A DNA stretch of 64,000 nucleotides, from positions 248,001 to 312,000 of the forward strand of contig JAFJTR010000022.1 of NCBI GenBank assembly GCA_022559985.1, written 5' to 3'. The number at the start of each line of letters is the position of its first letter. Position 1 is the first letter of the stretch. This document shows, in pieces, positions 1-9,411 of this stretch. Source of the DNA: Parastagonospora avenae f. sp. tritici 18332-5 (lineage: Eukaryota > Ascomycota > Dothideomycetes > Pleosporales > Phaeosphaeriaceae). The position numbers and the translations under genes are program-made. The notes under the pieces were generated by a model. It did no database searches, was not told the origin of the DNA, and saw nothing but the letters and a program-made list of their open reading frames with translations.

Positions 1-1086
1 ATCCTCGCTGGTCTCTTATGGAGCATCTCCCTCAAACACGCCGGTACTGGCGATACCCAAGTCCGCGACTTCTTACTCAAATACCTCGACCAATTCATGC
101 GCATCGCCAAATTCCCCGCCCTGCGGTTCGACGCCAAACTCGCGCGTCACACCGTGCGAAATTGTCAAGACCTGCTCGCTCTCTCCGCCGCCACTGTCAT
201 GGCAGGCACAGGCGACCTCGACGTCTTCCGCCGCCTGCGCGGTCTCCACGGCCGCATCGGCCCAGAAGTACCCTACGGCTCCCACCTCGCTGCACACATG
301 GCATTCGGCACGCTCTTCATCGCCGGCGGCACACAAACTTTCAGCCGCTCTAACAAAGCCATCGCCTCGCTCATCTGCGCCTTCTATCCGCTCTTCCCCA
401 TGGACGTCCAGGACTCCAAAGCCCACCTCCAAGCCTTCCGCCACTTCTGGGTCCTCGCCGCCGAGCCGCGCTGCCTCGTCGTGCGCGACGTGGACACCGG
501 GCGCGCGATCAACATGCCCATCACCGTGTATCTCAAAGAAGATGCCACCACGCGGACGGTCGTGGCCCCGTGCTTACTCCCTGAAATCGACCTGATCGAC
601 CGCCTCGAGACGACAGACGTCAACTACTGGCCCACCGTCCTCGACTTCGAAGGGAATAAACTCCATAGACAGGCGTTTATGCGCCATCAGACGCTGCATG
701 TGAGGAAGCGCGCGCCGGCGGATACGCATTCGTCCGTCTTCAGCGCGACGCTGTCTGCGCTCGCGCCTTCTACCCTGTCTGCGCTGCCGTTCAAGTGGCT
801 CTTCAATATCCCCGCGCTCGCGCAGTTCATATCCACGAGCGACGCGGGTCTCATCTTACCTGGCGATCCGCACTCCAAGACGCTCCTGGACTTCGAGGGC
901 ACGGTGGTCGAGAGCAGGTTGGTGCTCAGTCGCTTGAGTCGGAGTGCGAAGGTGGATGAGTTGAGGGAGTTGAGGGGCGTGTTTGAGTGGGCGGAACGAG
1001 AGTGCGGGAGGGTGAGGTGGATTGGGAGGGAGGTGCTGGAGGGTTTGAGGGCGGGTGTGTTGGAGAGAGGGAGGGGGATGGGATAG
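1..1086 (+). CDS. APC1: Anaphase-promoting complex subunit 1, C-terminal part (cut by window edge)
   Basis: The frame is open from base 1 to a TAG at 1084-1086, so the 5' part of the gene lies outside the window. The visible ~361 residues match the C-terminal region of the APC1/BimE family as I recall it: a helical proteasome/cyclosome-type repeat stretch (HLAAHMAFGTLFIAGG, then SNKAIASLICAFYPLFP), followed by a beta-rich tail with RHFWVLAAEPRCLVVRDVDT. APC1 is the largest scaffold subunit of the nuclear ubiquitin ligase that drives mitotic exit. No intron is needed in this part. A run of 14 G (1094-1107) follows the stop almost at once. The family call is from recognised motifs, not a search. 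Confidence 0.85.
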   Translation: MLAGLLWSISLKHAGTGDTQVRDFLLKYLDQFMRIAKFPALRFDAKLARHTVRNCQDLLALSAATVMAGTGDLDVFRRLRGLHGRIGPEVPYGSHLAAHMAFGTLFIAGGTQTFSRSNKAIASLICAFYPLFPMDVQDSKAHLQAFRHFWVLAAEPRCLVVRDVDTGRAINMPITVYLKEDATTRTVVAPCLLPEIDLIDRLETTDVNYWPTVLDFEGNKLHRQAFMRHQTLHVRKRAPADTHSSVFSATLSALAPSTLSALPFKWLFNIPALAQFISTSDAGLILPGDPHSKTLLDFEGTVVESRLVLSRLSRSAKVDELRELRGVFEWAERECGRVRWIGREVLEGLRAGVLERGRGMG

Positions 1087-1195
1087 GTGATGTGGGGGGG
1101 GGGGGGGAAGGCTATGGAGTGTAGTAGTGCATATTTTAAGCATAGTTGTGATGAAAATCGAGTCTGATGTTGGAGAGTCTTGCTGTCTTTCATGC

Positions 1196-1420
1196 CATTA
1201 TTCGAATGCCTACGTAGTGTAGGTAAGTAAGTAGGTGTATACGCTGGCCATGCTCGAGATATTGGCATCCACCAAGCCGAAAACATGTCGTAGCTGGCTG
1301 CACGCAAGGAATTGAAAGTCCTCTATTGAACAATTCGTGCTTTGTTTCGGTTCATTATTCAAAGACCTACGTGATGTAGGTGAAATAAGTAGGTGTATCC
1401 TCCCGGCATGCTCAAAAGAT
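1196..1420. repeat. Imperfect ~65-bp direct repeat with hairpin core, between convergent genes
   Basis: Two copies, about 1196-1260 and 1353-1420, share the order CATTATTC, CCTAC-spacer-GTAGG, AAGTAGGTGTAT and GGCATGCTC-like ends. Each CCTAC/GTAGG pair can form a 5-bp stem with a 5-base loop. The copies sit in the 3'-to-3' spacer (1087-1612) between APC1 and the minus-strand methyltransferase, so they may lie in 3' untranslated regions. No protein-coding content is convincing here. Confidence 0.5.
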
Positions 1421-1612
1421 CAGCTTTCCATCCATCCATCAAAATCCCATCATAGCTGTCAGCCCAAGTAATAAGAAGAAGAAGAGGAGAATATGACCTC
1501 CCCATAAACGCCCTTAAAGCTCGACGCAGATCCTCTTTCCCCAAGACGCCAATGAACACCATACCCAAAAATCCGCTCCAAATGGAGAAACGCCATGCCG
1601 AAACACCACTTT

Positions 1613-3171
1613 CTACGCGAAAACCGCATCGTCCTCGTCCTCCCCCTCATCGTCACTCCCCGGCTCCACGGGCCAATGCGCGGGCTTAACAACCCTACTC
1701 CCCGCCTCATCCGCGCGCGGTTTCCGCCCATGCACAACATACACCTTATAAAACGCATGGACGCTCTTATCCACAATCGCAGTCCTGAGATGCGCGAGGT
1801 AGACCTCGACCTCGACCTCCGTCCAACCGAGCGCTTTGATGAAGTACTCGACGGTCCAAGCGTGCACGCCCTCGCACATGTTCCACATCATGAATTTGCC
1901 GATGAGTTTATCGCGGGGATCTTTAGCCCAGGCGTTGACGGGGATGTGAAACACCTCCTCATACACATCCACAAATCCCGCCTGCTCGTACCACGTCTTG
2001 AGTTTGTTCGCGATGCGCAAGGGCGTGCCGAGTTGCATGGCGGCCTTGTCTTCTAGTCGCGTCCACTCGAGCAGCTCCCAGTCGGCGGGCATGGTGCCGT
2101 CGGTGCAGTAGAGTTTTGGGTAGAGTTCGTGCGACTCCATGTAGCCGCCGGGCTCGAGGTTGTTGAAGCCTTTTTGGATGATTTCGCGGAAGTCGCGGAA
2201 GATGCCGAGGGACATGCGTGTGTGGATGTAGTCGTAGGGTTGGGTGCAGTGCCACCATTCTTTGCGGCGGATGTCGTCGATGAAGAAGTCGACGTTGGCG
2301 GGGGTGCTATCAATCTAGTCAGTATGATTTAATATGGTATTCTGGGGTACGAGTGGAGCATACACGTCGGGTTGGATGGGAGACAGGTCGATGCCTTCTA
2401 TCTGTTTGAGGAATTAGAACTCGTGACGCATGCAATCGAGTCAATGAAGACGCACCCGAGCCTTTGGAAACTCTCTAGCTGCCGGGTGTTAGTTGTTTAT
2501 TCGTGCATATGCTGCGCCGCAGACGTACCCATTTCCAGACACCATATGCCCGTGCCGCAGCCAATGTCCAACATGCGCTTCGGACGCTTGAGCGGGGCAA
2601 ACCAGTTTTTATTCTGCAGCAGCACGCGTATGATGGTGTGCTGCATGTTGAGCCGTTCGTTTTCTTGCTGGCGGCCGCATGTCAGTTCTCGGACGAATAG
2701 GTGGTTCGCGACGGTGAGGGGCATACCGCATCGTTGGGGAATGGGTAGGCTGTTTGGATAGGAACGTTAGCAAACCTGTTGTCGCAAGTGCATATCGCAT
2801 GCGTGATAACTAACCTCCGGCCATATATCGGTGGTATGTTCGGCCATGTTGTCGCACATAGTCCCATATACTCGGCGTGAGACTCTGTGTTTCTCTGCGC
2901 CAATGCCCGTCAGCGGGACACCCAGCAAAGCTTCGCCAGACGCGCAACTCACGATTCAAAATCCGCCTCGTCTGACTGCGGATCCGACTGTGTGGGAAGG
3001 GAGGTCAGCTACGCGTTTGGCATTCATCGCACTGCGGGGGGAAAGAACCGCAGCATTTCGCAAGTCGCCACCTACATCCGCCTCGAGGGTCGAGTGAGTA
3101 ATGTCCGTATAGTCGGTGAGGTCCGTGGCCGACGACAGCGGGCGCAGCGGGCGCTGGCGTACGGTGTTCAT
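1613..3171 (-). CDS. LaeA/UMTA-like SAM-dependent methyltransferase (8 exons)
   Basis: Predicted exons: 3171-3076, 2987-2953, 2894-2815, 2749-2727, 2667-2529, 2478-2456, 2401-2366 and 2314-1613, giving about 377 aa. Every junction is GT-AG and keeps phase. The joined protein has the family landmarks in order: HGRTYH, then AYPFPND, ENERLNMQH, the SAM-binding motif LDIGCGTGIWCLEM, GIDLSPIQPD, DFFIDDIR, and the post-motif block LEPGGYMESHE. The C-terminus is acidic (EGEDEDD). This family includes LaeA, a nuclear regulator of secondary metabolism, and many paralogues of unknown substrate; this looks like a paralogue rather than LaeA itself. Four of the eight exons are only 23-36 bp, so automated callers may break the gene. 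Confidence 0.85.
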
Positions 3172-4169
3172 TATGAATTAGCAGTCAAGACACGCGCGAA
3201 CAGGTGTGGGCGACGCTCTTGTCGACGGACTTTCCAGAGGACAGGCGCGGACCAAGGAGCTGGGTGGGTGAACTTCCAGTGACAAGGTACTGGATGGGCT
3301 GGAGGCGGTCAGACGGCGACGGTCCGGGCACCTGGGGAAGCCAGAACGACTGGCTTCCGTCGCTTAATAAAACCCCAACACACCGCATCGCCAGCCTGCG
3401 ACTAATCACTGGAACGTCTTTGCGCCTCCGTATGTGCCCAGCGTTGTTCGGGGCGAAACGCATACGCTTGTGTTACCGCGCCCATGGGTGCCAGCGACGC
3501 CCGACCGCCTGGTCGAGTTTTGACATGTCGTCTACACTTGTCATGTCATGCACCCGCCGCAATATAGTCGGCCCTTTCAGGCTCCATCGGCCACGCCGCC
3601 ATAATACAGCTGAGCTGAGCCTGGATGGCGGGTGGACGTCTAGAACTCCAACACGGCCGATGTTGCTACCGGTACCTGCACCTGTCTGCAGGACGTCAAT
3701 TGATCGCGACTTGGAGACTTTGCACTTGGCGAGCTTGACCACAACGTCGGATACGCTGGCGAAGATTTGCGTTTTGTTGGGTCCGGCAGCATGCGGGTCT
3801 AGTGGTTGTGGCTTTTGTAGCTTTGGGGCAAGAGGAGTTAGTGAGGAGAGACGTCACTGGCTTGATGTCCGTCTACGTAGTCTTGAGATGGAAAGAAGGA
3901 TTTGCTGTGATTCTATATTTTGATATGTTACCATCTGCTTGATACTGTGGACTATTGAAGACTCTATGAAAGTGAGACATCATATATGCATGCCGAGACA
4001 AACTTCAATACGGCGCCGTGTAACCCACTACCAACGGAAGAACATCGACTATTTCCTTCGTGGAACGAGCGTCCATAGACTATGTTCTTTCTCGGCGCGC
4101 CTCACCGCCTGCAGGAGATCCCCGCGCTCATAGTCCTCTGGAGTGGTCTTCGCTGTGCACCCATCACTC
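3172..4169. other. Intergenic region, about 1 kb, no supported gene
   Basis: This spacer is upstream of the methyltransferase and downstream of the F-box gene, both on the minus strand. The longest open frame (3204-3923, plus strand) has arginine-, serine- and threonine-rich composition typical of chance translation, with no domain, and I do not accept it. I see no repeat or RNA gene. Confidence 0.5.
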
Positions 4170-5225
4170 TTAGGAAAGAGCCACTCCATCACTCCACACT
4201 CCACACTCCTCCCAACGCTCCAAAAGGTCTTGCAACTTCGAAGTGTCCGGTGACCAACGTGCCCAATACTTCAACTCCCCTTGTGACGCCGGCGTCAAGA
4301 CGGCATAGTCCGCGACCTGGCTGGCCGACCCTTTAAAGAAAACCCGCACCCGACGCAGATCAGGGAGGCGGGATTTGTTTCCGTGCAGCCTGTTTTTGCG
4401 GTGGTGGATGTCGTTGAGCAACATCCACGGTGCCGTAGCGGCGTCACAATATATCCGCAGGACTTCTAGGTCATCGGGGATTAGTTGTCTGGTGAGCGGG
4501 CCCTCGCACCCGCACCCACAGATACTCAGCGGTATGGAAGCGCCACTTAGCGAGAGAGTCTTGAGATGCGTCCATCGCCATGTGCTGGGATGCGTGCCAG
4601 CAATGCACATATTGCCTTTTGCCTTGGTGAAGGAGAGCTCCTCAATACGCGGCCTGATTTTCTCGAATAGCCCGTTGATGAGCAGGATGCCATTGTGATG
4701 GCCCAGACGGGGGCATATTCGGTCAGGCTCCACTACCAGCTCGTGAAAGCCGGCTGTGTGGAAGCCGCTGAATTCCGCTGCAATGTCCAAGTACTTCGAG
4801 GGGACGATGGCAAGGAGGACGAGGACCCAGAGTTCATAGGTCTGCTTGTTCGGTTTGCACCGGTTAGCCAACCTGTTGTCTGCGAACAAGTCGAGGATGA
4901 AATGTCTGCACGCGTTCCGTGCCTGTGGACGTGGGACGAAAAGAGCGTGCTTTTTCCTAGAGTCAAGTAGCTTGATGCGGGTGATCCGCGGTATCCAAGA
5001 TTGATGGTCAGAGAGGAGCTCAAGGTATTTGGGGACGCCTCGGATAGAGACGGTGCCGTTGCAAACCAGTGCCTCGCTGGTGATGCTCCTAACGCGGCGG
5101 TGTGTGAGTGCCAGGTGCCGGAAGGTAGCAGATGTACCGTCGTCGACCTCGGAGACGATTTGGAGGAGGAGCTCGTCGGGCAAGCGGAGGAATGGTGCCA
5201 TAGGACGTGGCGATGAGGAAGGCAT
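4170..5225 (-). CDS. F-box domain protein, unknown substrate
   Basis: A single-exon gene of 351 aa starting at an ATG. Near the N-terminus (about residues 10-50) it has an F-box-like helix pattern: FLRLPDELLLQIVSEVDD, then FRHLALTHRRVRSITSE. F-box proteins bind Skp1 and present substrates to SCF ubiquitin ligases. The remaining ~300 residues resemble the loosely conserved leucine-rich body of fungal F-box proteins (ELSFTKAKG, THLKTLSLSGASI, LEVLRIYCDAA) without clear repeats. A second ATG at codon 9 is also possible. The promoter side carries two tandem arrays (5251-5357 and 5440-5624). Function beyond the F-box cannot be read from the sequence. Confidence 0.75.
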   Translation of the reverse strand: MPSSSPRPMAPFLRLPDELLLQIVSEVDDGTSATFRHLALTHRRVRSITSEALVCNGTVSIRGVPKYLELLSDHQSWIPRITRIKLLDSRKKHALFVPRPQARNACRHFILDLFADNRLANRCKPNKQTYELWVLVLLAIVPSKYLDIAAEFSGFHTAGFHELVVEPDRICPRLGHHNGILLINGLFEKIRPRIEELSFTKAKGNMCIAGTHPSTWRWTHLKTLSLSGASIPLSICGCGCEGPLTRQLIPDDLEVLRIYCDAATAPWMLLNDIHHRKNRLHGNKSRLPDLRRVRVFFKGSASQVADYAVLTPASQGELKYWARWSPDTSKLQDLLERWEECGVWSDGVALS

Positions 5226-5250
5226 TTTGAGTAGCTGGAGTTTGGATTTT

Positions 5251-5357
5251 GGAATGGTGAAGTGGGATGGATTAGCTAGACTAAGAAGTCTGGGATGGCG
5301 AAGTGTAATGGGTAAGCTAGACTATGAAGTCTGGGATGGTGAAGTGTGCTAGGATGG
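5251..5357. repeat. 41-bp tandem repeat, about 2.6 copies
   Basis: Units begin at 5251, 5292 and 5333 with GGGATGGTGAAGTG-like starts and end in GACTATGAAGTCT-like sequence; the last unit is partial. The array starts about 25 bp upstream of the F-box start codon, so it lies in the 5' leader or core promoter. Confidence 0.7.
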
Positions 5358-5439
5358 ATGGAGAGAAAATATATTTTACAACTTTTTTTATATCAGCGAA
5401 AAGTTCAGCAAAAAATTCAGGGTATTACCGGACCCTTTG

Positions 5440-5624
5440 GTGAACCATGGGACTCAACACTCGTGAACTACGGGAGTCAAATCTTTAGTGAACCATGGGA
5501 GTCAACACTCGTGAACTACGGGAGTCAAATCTTTAGTGAACCATGGGAGCCAACACTCGTGAACTACGGGAGTCAAATCTTTAGTGAATCGCGGTAGTCA
5601 ACTCTTTGGTAAATGGGAGTCAAG
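5440..5624. repeat. 48-bp tandem repeat, three copies plus a degenerate fourth
   Basis: Units start at 5440, 5488 and 5536 and are almost identical; a decayed fourth begins at 5584. Each unit is made of two related halves of 23 and 25 bp, both of the form GTGAAC...GGGAGTCAA, so the array grew from a ~24-bp element. The period is a multiple of three, so one plus-strand frame reads through as a 16-residue repeat, but no gene model supports translation. Confidence 0.8.
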
Positions 5625-5937
5625 CCCTACATCCATTCGTCTTTTTTAGGGCTTTACCGGGATCTGTGGAGAGCCATGGTAGCGCGAGCGGTTTGACACA
5701 TACGCTACTATGGTTACCAGCTGTGTATGGTCGTGACCCCTTCGTTGCAAGCCCCCATAGGAGAAAGGGATAGTGATAGGCAATTAGTGGGACGGTAATA
5801 GAAAAGAAGGTAAAAATGTCTTGACAAATGAAATTCAGGGTGCTTGGTGCATCTCGGTATCGTATCGTCTCACCTGCCACTAATATACAATTACTGGAGA
5901 GGAATACGGCTTTTGTCGCCTCGCTTATTATACACGC

Positions 5938-6810
5938 TCAACGACCCTTCCTGACCCAATCTTCCAAGCCGTCTTTGGTGTCGTGCAGCTTGCCCTCGAC
6001 CATGCCGATTCCCATGCCGGCGTGCGCCTTTCCGGTCTCGATAAAGTCGCTGATTCTTTGTCTCGTGCGGAGATGCGCGTCGGCCAGCACGGGGTATTTC
6101 TCCTCGTACGTCCAGATCAGGTCGCCCACGTTCTTCGATGTGATGGGGAGAACGACGTTGGCGGCGGTGATGCCGACCGCGAGGGGAACCGAGGCGCGGA
6201 GCAGAATGTTGCGATTGCGCGTGATGATGGAACCAGCCATGGAGGCGACCAGGACGTACAGCGCGCCAGGGAAAATCTTTTCGCCTGATTCCCTGGGAGG
6301 CGCTAGTGATCGCACAGTGCTTGTGAAGCTGTGCTCGAGGTGCAGGGTCTGCGTCAGAGCGTTGTCGACGGCCTTCTCGCTACGGACGGCCTGGCGGTAG
6401 AGGGCCATGCGCGCATGTCCGATCTGAACGGCGAGACGGTCGGTGGGTGTCGGGCGGTATGGCTCGGCGGGCGTCTGGTTGGGTTTTGTGGTCGAGGGCA
6501 GCGTCGGCTCGGTCGTGTCCAGAGGCATTTCGTCGTAGATGGGTTTGCGGTTCTGTCACATGCCATCAGTCCACTATTCCATCTATTCCCCCACAGCATC
6601 CAATCTGCTCTTCCTTGCTGCGAGCACGTGTAGACGTACTGAGAGGTCCTCGGGCGGCTCTTCGGCGTCGACTCTCCGGGGAGTAAAGATTATGCCAGTC
6701 GAGATGGCGGCGGCCATGGCAGCAGGGACGGCGCGCTACAACACGTCAATCGATGGCTTCCCCAGCATTATTTAGCTACTCACCTGCCGTAACAGCGGTC
6801 TGAAGGCCAT
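5938..6810 (-). CDS. MIC27: MICOS complex subunit of the apolipoprotein O family (Mic26/Mic27)
   Basis: Predicted exons 6810-6784, 6735-6640 and 6552-5938 give about 245 aa starting MAFRPLLRQ. Both introns (6736-6783 and 6553-6639) are GT-AG and in phase. The N-terminus has a hydrophobic stretch (AMAAAISTGIIF) and then NRKPIYDE, a motif I associate with fungal MICOS subunits. The centre has the paired hydrophobic segments of the ApoO family (FPGALYVLVASMAGSII and RASVPLAVGITAANVVLPI) around a short loop. These proteins sit in the mitochondrial inner membrane and shape cristae junctions. The symbol is tentative, because Mic26 and Mic27 are hard to tell apart. It is divergent from OCT1, another mitochondrial gene, with a 171-bp spacer. 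Confidence 0.8.
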
Positions 6811-6981
6811 AATGTGCGAGAGGAAGGCGCAATGGATGAGGTTGTCGACGCAATCCACCTGTGATGTCGAAGCTCCGTCTGCCGCCGAATTGGGCACGGG
6901 CCACGCGCAACTTTCCCGTCCTCGGCATATGACATCGTTTCTGTACCCCCAGCGCCCTCAAACACCGCCGCCAAAGCGAAT
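6811..6981. promoter_or_regulatory. 171-bp bidirectional promoter between two mitochondrial-protein genes
   Basis: The spacer separates the start codons of the MICOS subunit (minus) and OCT1 (plus). It must hold both promoters and both 5' leaders. I see no clear TATA box. Confidence 0.6.
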
Positions 6982-9354
6982 ATGCTCAAGAGGCTCACAC
7001 GTACCAATGCTTCACCATGGATATGCTCGCGATGTCTCCAGCAATCCCAACGCCAACGCCGCTTCAACAGCACTTTCGCCGCCACAGCCACCGCACGCGA
7101 CAATGCGCCTTCTGCTCTCTACGGCCTGTCTGCCAGCGGGAAGACTGATGACGATGCGCTGCGAAAAGTCTTTGACAATGCGCCCTTCTGGGAGAGCTTC
7201 AAGAGGGAAACATCTAACAAAAACCCATCTGGCATCATAGGGAACAAGTACCTTACACATCCAGAAGGCTTTGTCGACTTCGTCACCGTTACCATACAAC
7301 GATGCAATGGTGTGGTGGAAAAGGTGTCACGGGCAGAGACGATAGAAGACTTCAAATACATGGTCAAAGACCTGGATAAACTTAGCGATCTGTTATGCAG
7401 GGTAATAGACTTGGCCGATTTTGTAAGAAGCACGCATCCGAATCGCAAGTTCCAGATCATGGCTGTCAAAGCATACCACACCGTGTTCCAGTATATGAAC
7501 CAGCTGAACACTACACCCGTGCTATATGACCAGCTCAAGAAGGCGTCAGACATACCCGAAGTTTTCGAGAGCTGGACAGAGGAAGAGCGCATAGTAGCAA
7601 GAATCCTCATGGAAGACTTTGCGAGGTTTGGCATTGGGCTAGACGATGCGACAAGACAAAAGCTTGTGGATTTGAGTGGAGAGATTGCCGAAGTCGGGTC
7701 GCAGTTCGTCGAGGGTATGTCACCCGAGACACCGACACTCAAGTTTGACTCGAAGAGGTTGAAAGGGCTGGACCCGAATTTGGCAAAAGCGTTGACGAAA
7801 TGGGGCGAGACGAGAATATCTACCATGCACCATGAGGCGCAGGCGGTCCTAAGATTCGTCGATGACGCCGATGTACGAAGGGAAACATACTCAGCAGTGC
7901 GAACGGCGGGCTCGAGCACCATCGCACGGCTGGAAAAGATGCTGAAGCTTCGGGCGGAACTAGCACAACTATCAGGCTATGAGACATTTTCACACATGAC
8001 GTTGGAGAACAAGATGGCCAAGACACCGGACGCGGTCAACACGTTCCTCAAAGCGCTATACGAGGACAGTCGGCCCTCGGTTCTAGCAGACCTTGACGAG
8101 TTGATGGAGTTGAAGAAAGGTGACGCCCACCAAGCCAATTTCCCCAATCGCATGAATGCCTGGGACAAGTTCTACTACACGCAAAAGATGCTGTCGACCA
8201 TGGAGGGCGCTTATAGACAGCGTATTGCCGACTCGCTCTCGGCATACTTCTCTGTCGGTACGGTCCTTCAAGGCATATCCCGCCTCTTCGATCGCCTCTA
8301 CGGCGTCCGGCTCGTTCCAAAAGAGACTCAACCGGGCGAGGTATGGGAGGACGGCGTGCGTCGACTGGACGTCATATCCGACACGGAAGGTCACATCGCA
8401 GTATTGTACTGCGACCTCTTCTCCCGACCCGGCAAGACGCCCAATCCCGCACACTTCACCCTCCGCTGCAGCCGCGAGATCCTCCCCGCCGAACTCGAGG
8501 AAATGCAACACATGCCACATCGCTTCTCCTCGCCCATCGAAGCCGCCACAGACGGCATGTCCGTCTCCTACAACGCCGCCCGAAACAGCTACTTCCAACT
8601 CCCCACCATCGCCCTCATCTGCGACTTCAGCAAGCCATCCTCCCCGCGCCCCACCCTCCTAAACATCCACGACGTCCGCACCCTCTTCCACGAAATGGGC
8701 CATGCCCTGCACTCCATCCTCGGCCGCACCGCGCTCCAAAACGTCTCAGGCACCCGCTGCGCCACCGACATCGCCGAGCTGCCCAGCGTGCTGATGGAGC
8801 ACTTCGCCTTCGACCCCTCCGTGCTCGCTCTCTACGCGCGCCACTGGGACACAAACGCACCCTTGCCCATCCAGCTTCTGGAAAACAGACTCGCGATCGA
8901 TACCCGCAACGGTTACTCTGAACTCGAGTCCCAGATCCTCCTCGCCATGCTCGACCAGGCGTATCACTCCGCCCTCCCGCTCGACCCCGCCTTCAACTCC
9001 ACGCACGTCTACCACGACACATACACGCGCTTCGCCAGCGTGCCTGAGCCCGCAGGCACAAAGTGGCAAGGCTTCTTCGGGCACTTGTTCGGGTATGGCG
9101 CGACGTACTACTCGTACCTATTCGATCGCGCGATTGCGAGTCGTATTTGGAAGGGTGTGTTTAATGAGGGCAAGGGCGGGGGCAGTTTGGACCGCGAGAA
9201 GGGCGAGTTGTATAAGAATGAGGTGTTGAGGTGGGGTGGGGGGAGGGATGGGTGGGTTTGTCTCGCTGGGGTGCTGGGGGATGAGAAGGTGGGGAAGGGA
9301 GGGGAGGGGGCAATGAGGGAGGTTGGGAAGTGGGGGATCGATGCTGGAAAATAA
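6982..9354 (+). CDS. OCT1: Mitochondrial intermediate peptidase
   Basis: One uninterrupted exon of 790 aa, close to the usual length. It opens with an arginine-rich, acid-poor presequence (MLKRLTRTNASPWICSRC...RRFNSTF), as expected for matrix import. The M3 zinc-metallopeptidase signature HEMGH is at residues 570-574, with the downstream segment GTRCATDIAELPSVLMEHF carrying the third zinc-ligand glutamate. OCT1 removes an octapeptide from precursors already cut by the matrix processing peptidase. Start codon ATG 6982 is supported by the presequence. The last ~60 codons are G-rich, which is reflected in long C-rich reverse frames. It ends 57 bp before the 3' end of convergent GPI1. Confidence 0.93.
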   Translation: MLKRLTRTNASPWICSRCLQQSQRQRRFNSTFAATATARDNAPSALYGLSASGKTDDDALRKVFDNAPFWESFKRETSNKNPSGIIGNKYLTHPEGFVDFVTVTIQRCNGVVEKVSRAETIEDFKYMVKDLDKLSDLLCRVIDLADFVRSTHPNRKFQIMAVKAYHTVFQYMNQLNTTPVLYDQLKKASDIPEVFESWTEEERIVARILMEDFARFGIGLDDATRQKLVDLSGEIAEVGSQFVEGMSPETPTLKFDSKRLKGLDPNLAKALTKWGETRISTMHHEAQAVLRFVDDADVRRETYSAVRTAGSSTIARLEKMLKLRAELAQLSGYETFSHMTLENKMAKTPDAVNTFLKALYEDSRPSVLADLDELMELKKGDAHQANFPNRMNAWDKFYYTQKMLSTMEGAYRQRIADSLSAYFSVGTVLQGISRLFDRLYGVRLVPKETQPGEVWEDGVRRLDVISDTEGHIAVLYCDLFSRPGKTPNPAHFTLRCSREILPAELEEMQHMPHRFSSPIEAATDGMSVSYNAARNSYFQLPTIALICDFSKPSSPRPTLLNIHDVRTLFHEMGHALHSILGRTALQNVSGTRCATDIAELPSVLMEHFAFDPSVLALYARHWDTNAPLPIQLLENRLAIDTRNGYSELESQILLAMLDQAYHSALPLDPAFNSTHVYHDTYTRFASVPEPAGTKWQGFFGHLFGYGATYYSYLFDRAIASRIWKGVFNEGKGGGSLDREKGELYKNEVLRWGGGRDGWVCLAGVLGDEKVGKGGEGAMREVGKWGIDAGK

Positions 9355-9411
9355 GGGGATTTATGATTGAATGTACATATGTCATTGTTTTTAGCATAGG
9401 AGAATTGATCA

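Noticed and set aside
1094..1107. Run of 14 G as a regulatory or quadruplex element
   Set aside because: A single homopolymer run just after a stop codon is most simply a slippage tract; length may also be affected by sequencing error.
3204..3923. 239-aa open frame on the plus strand
   Set aside because: Arginine/serine/threonine-rich chance composition, no domain, no splice partner; it lies in the promoter region of the methyltransferase.
5346..5597. Frame coding a 16-residue repeat across the 48-bp array
   Set aside because: The frame is open only because the repeat unit is a multiple of three; no promoter, start context or downstream exon supports a gene.
7119..7922. 267-aa minus-strand frame inside OCT1
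   Set aside because: OCT1 is certain from its zinc motif and presequence; the reverse frame has no features.
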